DNA from: Virgifigura sp964551315
GTDB taxonomy: Bacteria > Pseudomonadota > Alphaproteobacteria > Dongiales > Dongiaceae
Direction: 5' to 3'
Length of the DNA: 64,000 bases
Assembly: GCA_964551315.1 (NCBI GenBank)
Contig: CAZKCM010000001.1
Coordinates: 62,001-126,000, forward strand
Part shown: piece after piece, positions 42,355 through 51,565 of the stretch
Position numbering within the stretch: the first letter of the stretch is position 1
How the letters are laid out: every line of letters begins with the position of its first letter
Translations under genes and position numbers: made by a program
Notes under the pieces: model-generated
Seen by the model: the letters and a program-made list of their open reading frames with translations, nothing else
Database searches by the model: none
What the model was told of the DNA's origin: nothing

Positions 42355-44142
42355 ATGACCGAGCGGACGAAGCGGCGGCCGCTGCGCAGCCAGCTGTGGT
42401 TCAACGATCCGACGGCGCCGGACATGACGGCGCTCTACCTCGAACGCTATCTCAACTACGGCCTGACGCGCGGGGAGCTGCAGTCCGGCCGGCCGATCAT
42501 CGGCATCGCCCAGTCGGGCAGCGACCTGGTGCCCTGCAATCGCCACCATCTGGAGCTCGCCAAGCGGGTCAAGGAAGGCGTGCGCGACGCCGGCGGCGTC
42601 GCCATCGAGTTTCCCACGCACCCCCTGCAGGAGACGGGACGGCGACCGACTGCGGCGCTCGACCGCAACCTCGCCTATCTGGGGCTGGTCGAGATTTTGC
42701 ACGGCTACCCGTTCGACGGGGTGGTGCTGACCACCGGCTGCGACAAGACGACCCCGGCCGCCCTGATGGCCGCGGCCACCGCCAACCTGCCGGCGATCGT
42801 GCTGTCGGGCGGGCCGATGCTGAACGGCTATTTCGAGGGGGAGCGCGCGGGCTCGGGCTCCACCATCTGGCGCGCGCGCGAATTGCTGGCGGCAGGTGAG
42901 ATCGACATGGAGGGGTTCATGGAGATGGCGGCGGCCTCGGCGCCGAGCGCGGGCCACTGCAACACCATGGGCACCGCGCTGTCGATGAATTCGCTGGCCG
43001 AGGCGCTCGGCATGTCGCTGCCGGGTTGCGCCGCCATTCCCGCGCCCTACCGCGAACGCGCGCAGATGGCCTATGAGACCGGGCGGCGCATCGTCGCGAT
43101 GGTGGAGGAGGAGCTGACGCCGAAACGCATCCTGACGCGCGCGGCGTTCGAGAACGCGATCACCGTCGCCTCGGCGATCGGCGCCTCGAGCAACTGCCCG
43201 CCGCACCTCATCGCGATCGCCCGCCATATGGGCGTGCCGCTTTCGCTGGAGGACTGGCAGCGGGTCGGCCACGCCGTGCCGCTTCTGGTCAACTGCCAGC
43301 CGGCGGGCGCCTATCTGGGCGAGGACTTCTTCCGCGCGGGCGGCGTGCCGGCGGTGATGCACGAGCTGCTGGAGGCCGGCCGGCTGGACGGTGGGGCGAT
43401 CACCGTGACCGGCCGCACGGTCGCCGAGAACCTTGCCGGCCGCGCGGCGAGCGACCGCGACGTCATCCGCCCCTATGACGATCCGCTGATGAGGGACGCC
43501 GGCTATCTGGTGATGGGGGGCAACCTCTTCGACGCGGCGATCCTGAAGACCTCCGTCATCGGCGATTGGTTTCGTGCGCGCTATCTCTCCACCCCCGGGG
43601 ACGAGAACGCCTTCGAGGGCCGCGCCATCGTCTTCGACGGGCCGAAGGATTACCACCACCGCATCGACGACCCGGATCTCGGGATCGACGAGGACTGCAT
43701 CCTGGTCATGCGCAACTGCGGGCCCGTTGGCTATCCCGGCTCGGCCGAGGTGGTCAACATGCTGCCGCCGAAGGCGCTGGTGAAGCGCGGCATCACCACC
43801 CTGCCCTGCATCGGCGATGGCCGGCAGAGCGGCACCTCGGCGAGCCCGTCCATCCTCAACGCCTCGCCCGAGGCCGCGATCGGCGGCGGGCTGGCGCTGC
43901 TGCGCACCGGTGACCGCATCCGCATCGACCTCAACACCCGCCGGGTCGATGTCCTGCTGCCGCCGGAGGAGCTGGAGGCGCGGCGCGCCGCCCTGAAGCC
44001 GGCGGCACCCGACAACCAGACGCCCTGGCAGGAGATCTACCGCCGCTTCACGGGGCAGCTTTCCACCGGCGCCTGCTTCGAGCCGGCGACGCTTTACCTC
44101 GACGTGATCACCTCGCACGGCAACCCGCGCCATTCGCATTGA
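42355..44142 (+). CDS. IlvD/Edd-family sugar-acid dehydratase
   Basis: A 595-residue iron-sulfur dehydratase. Cys61 (LVPCNRHH), Cys129 (TTGCDKTTPA) and Cys202 (AGHCNTMGT) fit the [2Fe-2S] ligands of the pentonate dehydratase branch that contains L-arabinonate and D-xylonate dehydratases. The start PLRSQLWFNDPTAPDMTALY is also typical of that branch. It should dehydrate an aldonic acid to a 2-keto-3-deoxy acid. No other gene of a pentose pathway is adjacent, so the exact acid is unresolved. AGGGGAGG lies nine bases before ATG 42355. Confidence 0.92.
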   Translation: MTERTKRRPLRSQLWFNDPTAPDMTALYLERYLNYGLTRGELQSGRPIIGIAQSGSDLVPCNRHHLELAKRVKEGVRDAGGVAIEFPTHPLQETGRRPTAALDRNLAYLGLVEILHGYPFDGVVLTTGCDKTTPAALMAAATANLPAIVLSGGPMLNGYFEGERAGSGSTIWRARELLAAGEIDMEGFMEMAAASAPSAGHCNTMGTALSMNSLAEALGMSLPGCAAIPAPYRERAQMAYETGRRIVAMVEEELTPKRILTRAAFENAITVASAIGASSNCPPHLIAIARHMGVPLSLEDWQRVGHAVPLLVNCQPAGAYLGEDFFRAGGVPAVMHELLEAGRLDGGAITVTGRTVAENLAGRAASDRDVIRPYDDPLMRDAGYLVMGGNLFDAAILKTSVIGDWFRARYLSTPGDENAFEGRAIVFDGPKDYHHRIDDPDLGIDEDCILVMRNCGPVGYPGSAEVVNMLPPKALVKRGITTLPCIGDGRQSGTSASPSILNASPEAAIGGGLALLRTGDRIRIDLNTRRVDVLLPPEELEARRAALKPAAPDNQTPWQEIYRRFTGQLSTGACFEPATLYLDVITSHGNPRHSH

Positions 44143-44318
44143 CGGGCCGCCTCGGCTCGCGCGGGTCAGGGGGACGCATGGTCCGGTCCCCTCGGTCCGA
44201 GCAGCCGGTCAACTCTGCTCACGGTCTCGCGAGCGCGGGTTGCCGGGGCGCCGCCGCCCCCTAAACTCCCTCTTGAAGGCGCGGATCGGTGAACCGCGTA
44301 GAAGACGGGAGGGTTCGC

Positions 44319-44945
44319 ATGCAGAGAAGATGGATTGCGTCGCTGGCCTTTGCCGCCGCGCTCGGCAGCGGGGCGGCCCTCGCGCAAACGGCGGAGACGC
44401 CGTCCGGCGCCGAGAACCTCGAGACAGCCGTGTTCGCCGGCGGCTGCTTCTGGTGCGTGGAGGAAGCGTTCGACAAGGTCGAGGGCGTCGTCGAGACCGT
44501 CTCCGGCTACACGGGCGGCACGGTCCCCAATCCCAGTTACGAGCAGGTCTCGGCCGGCGGCACGGGGCATTTCGAGGCGGTGCGGGTGCGCTACAACCCG
44601 GCCGCGGTCAGCTATGACGCGCTGCTCGACGCCTTCTGGCGCAATGTCGACCCGTTCGATGCGGGCGGCCAGTTCTGCGACCGCGGCGACTCCTACCGCA
44701 GCGCGATCTTCGTCGAGACGGAGGCGCAGGAGCGGCTTGCCGAGGAGTCCAAACAGGCGGTCGCCAACCGCTTCGGGCGAGCCGTCGCCACCGAAATCCT
44801 GCCGGCGGGCGCGTTCTATCCGGCCGAGGACTACCACCAGAACTATTACGAGAAGAACCCGCTGCTCTACAAATTCTACAAGTGGAACTGCGGCCGCGCG
44901 CAGCGGCTGGAGGAGATCTGGGGCAAGCCGGCGGCGAGCTCTTGA
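44319..44945 (+). CDS. msrA: Exported peptide-methionine (S)-S-oxide reductase
   Basis: Reduces methionine-S-sulfoxide in proteins. 208 residues: a signal peptide (MQRRWIASLAFAAALGSGAA, cleaved about residue 22-25) and a full MsrA domain with active-site Cys43 in GGCFWC, GYTGGTVPNPSY, the HFEAVRV strand and EDYHQNYYEKNP. A C-terminal Cys in WNCGRAQRLEEIWG may resolve the sulfenic acid. The signal peptide implies that it protects periplasmic proteins; the electron donor (a DsbD- or thioredoxin-like protein) is not in the window. The start ATG follows GGGAGG. Confidence 0.95.
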   Translation: MQRRWIASLAFAAALGSGAALAQTAETPSGAENLETAVFAGGCFWCVEEAFDKVEGVVETVSGYTGGTVPNPSYEQVSAGGTGHFEAVRVRYNPAAVSYDALLDAFWRNVDPFDAGGQFCDRGDSYRSAIFVETEAQERLAEESKQAVANRFGRAVATEILPAGAFYPAEDYHQNYYEKNPLLYKFYKWNCGRAQRLEEIWGKPAASS

Positions 44946-45063
44946 GAAAGCCCGTCTGGCCTCGCGACGGGAAGCCTTGAGCGGCGCGGGCGCGGGCTTG
45001 GGCGCCCCCCTACAGCCTGCACCGCATCGCCCTTCGCGTCTTCCGCGGATGGATGGCGCGGCG

Positions 45064-46557
45064 TCAGATCCGCGCCGTGATACTCTTGGTCCGGCAATAC
45101 GCCGACAGGCCCTCCAGCCCCTTCTCTCGTCCGAAACCGGACCGGCGGTTCCCGCCAAACGGAACTTCCACGCCGCCGGCCCAATAGTCGTTGATCGTGA
45201 TCTGGCCGGCATCGATCTCGCGCGCCAGATGGAGCGCCCTGGACACGTCGCGGGTATAAATCCCGGCGACCAGCCCATACTGCGTTCCGTTGGCCGCGTG
45301 GAGCGCCTCCTCCGGCGAATCGACGATCTGGACCGACAGAACCGGGCCAAAGATCTCTTCCTGCACGCAGATGTCATCCGCGGGCACGTCGTCGATGATG
45401 GTCGGCTCGAAAAACCAACCGTATCCGCTCTCGGGATCGGTGGTGCGACGGCCGCCTGCGGCGATGCGGAAGCCCCGCGCCGAAGCGTGGCCGAGGAAAC
45501 GCTCGATCTTCGCAAGCTGGGTCAAGGAGTTGATCGCTCCGACGTCGGGGCTCCGAAGCCCGTGCCCAACCTTCAGCGCTTTCGTCTTGGCGACCAGCCG
45601 TTCCAGGAACGCCGCGTGTATCGGCCGCTCGATGACCAGCCGCGAGCCGGCCGAGCACACCTGCCCCGCATTCGAGAAGATGGCCCAGAGGGCACCGTCC
45701 ACCGCCGCATCCAGATCGCAATCCGCAAGGGCGATCAGGGGCGATTTGCCGCCGAGCTCCAGAGTGACGCTGGTGACGTTGGCCGCCGCGCGCCGCATCA
45801 CGTCGATCCCCGTGCCGACGGATCCGGTGAACGTCACGTGGTCGATCTTGGGATGTGAGACGAGCGCGACGCCCGCCTCCGGCCCGGTCCCGGTGACGAC
45901 GTTGCAGACGCCGTCCGGCAGTCCGGCATCCTTCAACAGCTCGGCGAGCATGAGGGCCGTCAGCGGCGTCGTTTCCGCCGGCTTGACCACGGCCGCGCAG
46001 CCCGCCGCAAGGGCCGGGGCAAGCCCGCGGACGGCGGTCGATGTGGGGTAGTTCCACGGGATGATCTGCGCGGTGACACCCACGGGTTCGTGCAGCGTGA
46101 AGCACATGTAGTCGGGCCCGAGCGGGATCGAGTCGCCCTGAATCTTGTCTGCGGCGCCGGCGTAGTAATCGAACAGGCGCGCCGAAGACCGAATGTCTGC
46201 TTGCGCTTCGGCCAGCGTCTTGCCGGAATCGAGTGTTTCCACCACGGCAAAACGGTCGGCTCTCTGCCGCAACAGCTCCGCCGCCCGACGAAGTATGTTT
46301 CCGCGCTCGGCCGGCGTGACTCGCCGCCACGGGCCGGACTGCGCCTTGGCCGCGCTCTCGACCGCGTCATCGACATCCGCGGCACTCGCCAGCGCAAACT
46401 CGGCGAACGGCTGCCCCAGGCCCGGATCGAAGGTCTCCATCGTTTCGTTCGACGTCGCGCGGCGCCAGGCGCCGCCGATGAAGAGGCGGTCCGGCAGGTC
46501 GGACAGGGTTCCGGTCGAGAAGTACTCGGCGATGAGACGGGAAACGGTAGAGCCCAT
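45064..46557 (-). CDS. NAD(P)-dependent aldehyde dehydrogenase
   Basis: A 497-residue aldehyde dehydrogenase of the betaine/phenylacetaldehyde-like class. The general base is Glu267 (LELGGKSP), the catalytic Cys301 is in GQVCSAGSRL, and the Asn of IPWNYP and the FGGNRRSGFGRE signature are present. It is the last gene of the minus-strand island after ADH, SBP and an enolase-type dehydratase. It probably oxidises an aldehyde from the ADH step or from the dehydrated sugar. Three bases separate it from the dehydratase gene, so the two are coupled. The substrate is unknown. Confidence 0.94.
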   Translation of the reverse strand: MGSTVSRLIAEYFSTGTLSDLPDRLFIGGAWRRATSNETMETFDPGLGQPFAEFALASAADVDDAVESAAKAQSGPWRRVTPAERGNILRRAAELLRQRADRFAVVETLDSGKTLAEAQADIRSSARLFDYYAGAADKIQGDSIPLGPDYMCFTLHEPVGVTAQIIPWNYPTSTAVRGLAPALAAGCAAVVKPAETTPLTALMLAELLKDAGLPDGVCNVVTGTGPEAGVALVSHPKIDHVTFTGSVGTGIDVMRRAAANVTSVTLELGGKSPLIALADCDLDAAVDGALWAIFSNAGQVCSAGSRLVIERPIHAAFLERLVAKTKALKVGHGLRSPDVGAINSLTQLAKIERFLGHASARGFRIAAGGRRTTDPESGYGWFFEPTIIDDVPADDICVQEEIFGPVLSVQIVDSPEEALHAANGTQYGLVAGIYTRDVSRALHLAREIDAGQITINDYWAGGVEVPFGGNRRSGFGREKGLEGLSAYCRTKSITARI

Positions 46558-46560
46558 TCC

Positions 46561-47664
46561 TCAATCCAGTTGGCTTATCTGATAGGTCGCGTTCGCCAGC
46601 CAATCGGGATCGATCTCGACGCCCCAGCCCGGCGCGGCGGGAAATTCCACCTTGCCGTCCGAAACGACGTAAGGCGACTCCCGGAACAGGCCATATTGCC
46701 AGGGGTAGTAGTCCGGTCCCTCGATCGAGAACTCCAGATACGGGCCAGCGTTGGGAATCGCGACGAGGAAATGCATCGTGAACAACGTAACGAGGGACAG
46801 GTTCGCGCTGTGCGGCGTGCACACCAGCCCCGCTTCCGCGGCCATCCGCGCAACCTTCAATGTCCGGGAGAGACCGCCGAGATACAGAACGTCGGGCTGG
46901 ACGACATCGACGGCCCGCATGTCCACGATCCGTCTCCAGACGGCAAGATCGCAATCCTGCTCGCCCCCCGTGACGTCGAGGTCGAGCGCGTCTGCGACCT
47001 GTTTCGTCTGCTCCAGTTCCCAGTAGAGGCAGGGCTCCTCGAAATGGCAGACTCCGTGGTCCTCCAGCAGCCGCCCCACCTCGATCGCGCGGCGCGGCGA
47101 AAAGCCGCCGTTCGCGTCCACCAGAAGCGCGACCTCGTCGCCCATCGCCTTCCGAACGGCCGGGACGATGGCCTCCGTCCGCCCCGGCCATTCGTCGACG
47201 TCGTGTCCGCACTCGCGGCCGACGCGGAACTTGAAGGCATCGAAGCCATGGGCGTCTCGGAGACGCCGAAATCGATCGGCTTCGGCCTCCGGCGTGATGT
47301 CGCGCCTCATGCTCGAGGCATAGGCTCTGAGCGGGCGCGGAACGCCCCCGATCAAGCTGCAGACCGGTTTGCCTTCGAGCTTCCCTCGCAGGTCCCACAG
47401 GGCGGTGTCGAGCCCCGCGAGAGCACGCATGAGATAAGAGCCGGGAAACTTGTGCTCCCGCTCCGGGATGACGGTGACGAGCGCCTCGATGTCGAGCGCG
47501 TCCGCCCCGAGCGCCCATGGCGCGATCTGACGATGAAAGACCGCGCTGGTTATGTCCGCGTTGTAGGTGGAGAGCTGCCCCCAGCCCGAAGCGCCGTCAT
47601 CCGTGCGCACGCGCACGAACCCGACATGCTCGGAGCAGAAGGTTTCGAGGCTCTTGATCCGCAT
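46561..47664 (-). CDS. Enolase-superfamily (mandelate racemase/sugar-acid dehydratase-like) protein
   Basis: A 367-residue enzyme with an N-terminal capping domain and a modified TIM barrel. Metal ligands are Asp183 (LLVDANGG), Glu209 (CHFEEP) and Glu235 (GGEQD); Lys145 in FKFRVG and His285 in TPHSANL are placed like the base pair of the mandelate racemase group. Such enzymes abstract the proton next to a carboxylate and usually dehydrate or racemise sugar acids. The acid cannot be specified. It is between the SBP and ALDH genes, an order that suggests import, dehydration and oxidation of one carbon source. Confidence 0.92.
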   Translation of the reverse strand: MRIKSLETFCSEHVGFVRVRTDDGASGWGQLSTYNADITSAVFHRQIAPWALGADALDIEALVTVIPEREHKFPGSYLMRALAGLDTALWDLRGKLEGKPVCSLIGGVPRPLRAYASSMRRDITPEAEADRFRRLRDAHGFDAFKFRVGRECGHDVDEWPGRTEAIVPAVRKAMGDEVALLVDANGGFSPRRAIEVGRLLEDHGVCHFEEPCLYWELEQTKQVADALDLDVTGGEQDCDLAVWRRIVDMRAVDVVQPDVLYLGGLSRTLKVARMAAEAGLVCTPHSANLSLVTLFTMHFLVAIPNAGPYLEFSIEGPDYYPWQYGLFRESPYVVSDGKVEFPAAPGWGVEIDPDWLANATYQISQLD

Positions 47665-47701
47665 GACACGCCTCCGGCCGCGTCACGGCCGGCCCACCCG
47701 C

Positions 47702-49309
47702 CTACGCCTCTTCGAACCACCAGCGCTCGGCGGCCCGGAGGCCGTCCAGATCCCAGTTCGACGCGATCGCATCGTGACCGATCTTGCTCGACATGGCGCC
47801 GACATAGTTCGCGAACACGGGAATGACCGCGCCGCCGTCGTCGCGGAGAAGGCGCTGCATTTCGGCGTACATCTCGCGCCGTTTTGCCTCGTCGAGCTCC
47901 GCCCGCGCCGCGACAAGCAGCGCGTTGAATCGCTCGTTGTTCCAGAAGGTTTCGTTCCAGCTTCCGCCGGCCGCATAGGGGAGCGTCAGCGCCCAGTCAG
48001 CCGTCGGCTTGCCGCCCCAGTAGGAGACGCACCACGGCTTCTTCATCCAGACGTTTTCCCAATAGCCGTCGTCGGGTTCGCGGACCACGTTGATATCGAT
48101 GCCGGCGCGGGCGGCGTTCTCTTTGTAGAGAATGGCCGCGTCGACCGCGCCCGCGAAGGCCGTGTTGGCGGCGCTGAGATTCACCTTGAGGCCTTCCATG
48201 CCGGCCTTCTTGAGGTGGAACTTCGCCCGCTCCGGGTCATAGACGCGTTGCTCCAGCTCGGCGTCGAAGTAGCGATAACCCGGGCTGATCGGATTGTCGT
48301 TACCGAGAGCCCCATAGCCGCGGAGCACCGTCTTGAGGAGCATCTCGCGGTCGATCGCCAGTTTCAGGGCAAGCCGCACATCGTTGTTGTCGAACGGCGC
48401 GACCGTCGTGTTCATCGGCATCGAGTAATGCTGCCCGCCGTTGACGGAATAGATGCGGTGGTTCGGGCTGCGCTCGAGAAGGTCGATGGTCTTGAGGTCG
48501 CACCGGTTCATCGCGTGGATCTGGCCGGTCATCAAGGCGGTCGTGCGCGCGGCAACATCGGCGATCGCAAGGAACTCCACGGACTCGAACCAGCCGCGGT
48601 CGCTTCGCCAATAGTTCGGGTTCTTCTTGACCAGCGTTCTGACGCCCGGCTGGAAGGTTTCGAGCACGTAGGCGCCGCAGCCCACGCCCGACGTGGGATC
48701 GACCGAGCCGTCCTTCGACGGCATGATGGGCAAGTGATAGTCAGACAGCAGGAATGGGAAATCCGCATTCCCACCCTCCAGCGTCATGACGACGGTGTGC
48801 TGGTCATCCGCGCGAATGTCGACGATCGGGTCGACGATGCTCTTGGCGGCCGATGTCGATTTCTCGCCGCGATGATAATTGATGGACGCAACGACGTCCT
48901 CGGCCCGGAGATCTTTTCCATTGTGGAACTCGACGCCCTTCCGCAACCGGAACACCCAGACCTTGGCGTCATCAGACGGCTCCCAGCTCTCCGCGAGTTC
49001 GGCCGCAAGATCGCCGGTGTTCGTGACCTCCGTCAGGAAGCCGTGCAGGGAGTGACCGACGGACTGCATGTAGTTGTCTGCGTAGGTTCCCGGGTCCAGG
49101 GAGTCCGTCGTCGCGCCCGATCCGATGCCGAGCTTGAAATGCCCGCCCTTGCGCGGTTCGGCGGCCGCCCTCCCCGGAAGCAGGGAGACCGCCGCGGCCG
49201 AGAGACCGGCCGCCGCAGCGGTTGACAGGAATGACCGGCGGGTGATCGCGCCCGTGCCCGCCGAACGGAACGAACAGCTCTTTGACGACACGTTTCCCTC
49301 CCTCTGCAT
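47702..49309 (-). CDS. ABC transporter solute-binding protein, peptide/opine type (family 5)
   Basis: A 535-residue periplasmic protein of the SBP_bac_5 family (peptides, nickel, opines, glycosides). The export signal is of the Tat type, TRRSFLSTAAAAGLSAA, and ends at RAAA. Mature features include EPSDDAKVWVFRLRKGVEFH and NNDVRLALKLAIDREMLL, both typical of the family. The start is ATG 49309, preceded by GGAGAAGG; an earlier ATG at 49357 is out of character. No permease or ATPase gene is adjacent, which is unusual for this family. It is placed between ADH and dehydratase genes, so it should bind their precursor. Confidence 0.92.
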   Translation of the reverse strand: MQREGNVSSKSCSFRSAGTGAITRRSFLSTAAAAGLSAAAVSLLPGRAAAEPRKGGHFKLGIGSGATTDSLDPGTYADNYMQSVGHSLHGFLTEVTNTGDLAAELAESWEPSDDAKVWVFRLRKGVEFHNGKDLRAEDVVASINYHRGEKSTSAAKSIVDPIVDIRADDQHTVVMTLEGGNADFPFLLSDYHLPIMPSKDGSVDPTSGVGCGAYVLETFQPGVRTLVKKNPNYWRSDRGWFESVEFLAIADVAARTTALMTGQIHAMNRCDLKTIDLLERSPNHRIYSVNGGQHYSMPMNTTVAPFDNNDVRLALKLAIDREMLLKTVLRGYGALGNDNPISPGYRYFDAELEQRVYDPERAKFHLKKAGMEGLKVNLSAANTAFAGAVDAAILYKENAARAGIDINVVREPDDGYWENVWMKKPWCVSYWGGKPTADWALTLPYAAGGSWNETFWNNERFNALLVAARAELDEAKRREMYAEMQRLLRDDGGAVIPVFANYVGAMSSKIGHDAIASNWDLDGLRAAERWWFEEA

Positions 49310-49360
49310 GGTTCCTTCTCCGTGAAGCAGCGGCAACGCTTCCCGGCCTGCCTTCAACGG

Positions 49361-50440
49361 CTAGACAACGATGACGTTGCGCAGGACCTCTCCGCTTTTT
49401 GCCGACGCGATGGCCTCGTTGATCCGCTCGAGCGGATACCGGCCGCTGATGAGTTCATCGAGCTTGAGCCGTCCCTGCCGGTAGAGCGAAACCAGATAGG
49501 GAATGTCGACCGCGATCCGTGCCGAACCCATCTTGCTGCCGAGGATCCGCTGGTTCTCGTTGGCGATCTGGCCGGGGTCGATCTCGGTCGTCACGCCCGA
49601 GGCCGGCATCCCGACCAGGACGAGCGTTCCGGCCCGGCTCATGAGGTCCAGGGACTGATCGAACGCGGCCTTCGCGCCGACGGTCACGAAGACATAATCC
49701 GCACCGCGGCCATCGGTGACATCCCGAACCGCCTCTCTGGCGTTCACGGACATGGGGTTGAAGGCATGGGTGGCGCCGAACAGGCGCGCCGCCTCCAGCT
49801 TCGACTCCACGACATCCAATGCGACGATCGTGCGGGCGCCGCAAAGCGCCGCGGCCTGGATGGCGTTGAGGCCGACACCGCCGGCCCCGATCACCACCGC
49901 GTTCGCTCCGGGCCGCATCTTGGCCGTGTTCACCACGGCCCCGAATCCGGTGATGACGCCGCAAGCCAGAAGAGACGCGCTTTCGAGGGGCACCTCATCC
50001 GGGATCGCCACGGCCTGCGAAGCATCGACAACCACGTATTCGGCGAAGGCGCCGGTCCTCAGCCCCTGATGGATCGTAGAGCCGTCGCTCGCGCGCAGCG
50101 GGCTTGCGTCGTCGAGCGCAAAGTGACCCTCGCAGGTCACCGGCGACCCTTGCGCGCAATAGTGGCAATGACCGCAGGATCGGATCAGCGTCACCACGAC
50201 GTGGTCGCCGGGACGCAGGCCTTTGACCCCCGATCCGATCTCCTCGACGACGCCCGAGGCCTCATGTCCGTAGACCGCGGGCAGTTGCCCGCCCCACGCA
50301 CCCTCTGCATAGAAGATGTCGCTGTGACAGATCGCGCAGGCGGCCACGCGCACCTTGATCTCGCCGGGCCCGGGCGACCGGGCCTCGACGGTCTCGATCA
50401 CCAGCGGCTTGCCGAACTCTCGGCACACGGCGGCTCTCAC
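49361..50440 (-). CDS. Zinc-dependent alcohol dehydrogenase (MDR family)
   Basis: A 359-residue medium-chain dehydrogenase. Catalytic zinc ligands are Cys38 (CHSD), His59 and Glu60 (GHE) with a second Cys in the domain (ACGVITGFG region), and the structural zinc is bound by Cys89, Cys92, Cys95 and Cys103 (CGHCHYC and VTC). The NAD motif is VIGAGGVGLNAIQAA. GTG 50440 is chosen because it follows GGAAAGGGAGAGG and matches the family's start; the ATG at 50494 adds unrelated residues. It is the first gene of the island, facing a divergent LysR regulator. Confidence 0.93.
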   Translation of the reverse strand: MRAAVCREFGKPLVIETVEARSPGPGEIKVRVAACAICHSDIFYAEGAWGGQLPAVYGHEASGVVEEIGSGVKGLRPGDHVVVTLIRSCGHCHYCAQGSPVTCEGHFALDDASPLRASDGSTIHQGLRTGAFAEYVVVDASQAVAIPDEVPLESASLLACGVITGFGAVVNTAKMRPGANAVVIGAGGVGLNAIQAAALCGARTIVALDVVESKLEAARLFGATHAFNPMSVNAREAVRDVTDGRGADYVFVTVGAKAAFDQSLDLMSRAGTLVLVGMPASGVTTEIDPGQIANENQRILGSKMGSARIAVDIPYLVSLYRQGRLKLDELISGRYPLERINEAIASAKSGEVLRNVIVV

Positions 50441-50571
50441 GGCCTCTCCCTTTCCTCCCACCGATCGGGAACAGGATCGGTCGTCGCCAGCCACAAATGA
50501 AGAAAATTCTTATTGCCCTTAGGACTTAAAATTTTTATGCCTTAATTCGAATCTGTTATCGCGGTCTCGCT
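50441..50571. promoter_or_regulatory. AT-rich divergent promoter region (ADH / LysR)
   Basis: 131 bp between two divergent GTG starts. The middle part (about 50496-50550) is AT-rich, with CTTATT, TTAAAATTTTTAT and CCTTAATTCG. It should carry both promoters and the operator of the LysR protein; no clear dyad stands out. Confidence 0.55.
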
Positions 50572-51558
50572 GTGCGCTATCGACTTCCTCCGCTCAACTG
50601 GCTCAGGGCCTTCGAGGCCGCGGCACGGCATTCGAACTTCACGGCCGCGGCGGATGAGCTGAATCTCACGCAGGCGGCGGTCAGCTATCAGGTCAGAAGC
50701 CTGGAGAAACATCTGGGCTTTCCGCTTTTCGAGCGTCTTGCGCGGGGCGTGCAGCTGACCGACATGGGGCGCGCCTACCTGCCGTCGGTCCGGAAGGCCT
50801 TCGACGAGCTGTCGATGTCGACGGTCGGGCTTTTCGGCCTGATTGGCGACGATTCGATCACGGTCCGCGCGCCGGTCTCCTTCGCGACTTTATGCCTGGC
50901 CCCCCGCCTCGATCGCTTCCGGCAAGCGCATCCAGGCATTCACCTGCGCCTCTGCACCTCCGTATGGGCCGACGCCCTCGATGCGGAATCGGTCGATATC
51001 GACATCCGATTCGGGGACGGCCGGTGGGACGGTCACGAGGTGACGGAGATCCTGAATGAGCCGTCGGTTCCGGTGTGCAGCCCGATCTACGCCCGGCACA
51101 TGGATACCGGCGACAGAGCCGAGAGTCTCGCCGCCTGCGACGTGATCCAGATCATGGGATGCGAGGATCTTTGGGCCCGGCTTCTGCGGCATGCCGGCCT
51201 GCCCGACAGCGAGCCCCGGCACACCTTCAAGGCGGACACCTCGCTCGTCGCGCTCGAGCTTGCGGCCGCGGGCCTCGGGTGTACGCTCGTGCTGCGCAGC
51301 TTCGCGCAATCCTATCTCGAACGCGGCCGTCTGATCGCGCCGTTCGACCTCAGCCTGCCGATCGATCAGTCGCACTTCGCGATCCTGCCGGACGAGCCGC
51401 ACCGCGTGCGCCCCGAGGTCTTGCTCTTCCGCGAATGGCTGCTGGACGAGTTCCGTTCTGCCCGATCCGACGCGAAAGGCAGACCTCTCGGAGCCCAGGA
51501 CACGAGCCTTACCGTGAGAGGGCAGACGAAGGAGTGCGCGAGCCGCGTGTCCCGGTAG
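50572..51558 (+). CDS. LysR-type regulator, GcvA-like branch
   Basis: A 328-residue regulator. The N-terminal winged helix begins with LPPLNWLRAFEAAARHSNFT and has the HTH AAADELNLTQAAVSYQVRSL, both highly characteristic of the GcvA-like branch. The effector domain runs from about 94 to 300. The C-terminal 25 residues are an unusual polar tail. The start is GTG 50572. It is divergent from ADH and should control the minus-strand catabolic island; the inducer is presumably the compound bound by the nearby SBP or one of its products. Confidence 0.93.
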   Translation: MRYRLPPLNWLRAFEAAARHSNFTAAADELNLTQAAVSYQVRSLEKHLGFPLFERLARGVQLTDMGRAYLPSVRKAFDELSMSTVGLFGLIGDDSITVRAPVSFATLCLAPRLDRFRQAHPGIHLRLCTSVWADALDAESVDIDIRFGDGRWDGHEVTEILNEPSVPVCSPIYARHMDTGDRAESLAACDVIQIMGCEDLWARLLRHAGLPDSEPRHTFKADTSLVALELAAAGLGCTLVLRSFAQSYLERGRLIAPFDLSLPIDQSHFAILPDEPHRVRPEVLLFREWLLDEFRSARSDAKGRPLGAQDTSLTVRGQTKECASRVSR

Positions 51559-51565
51559 TTCCCCG

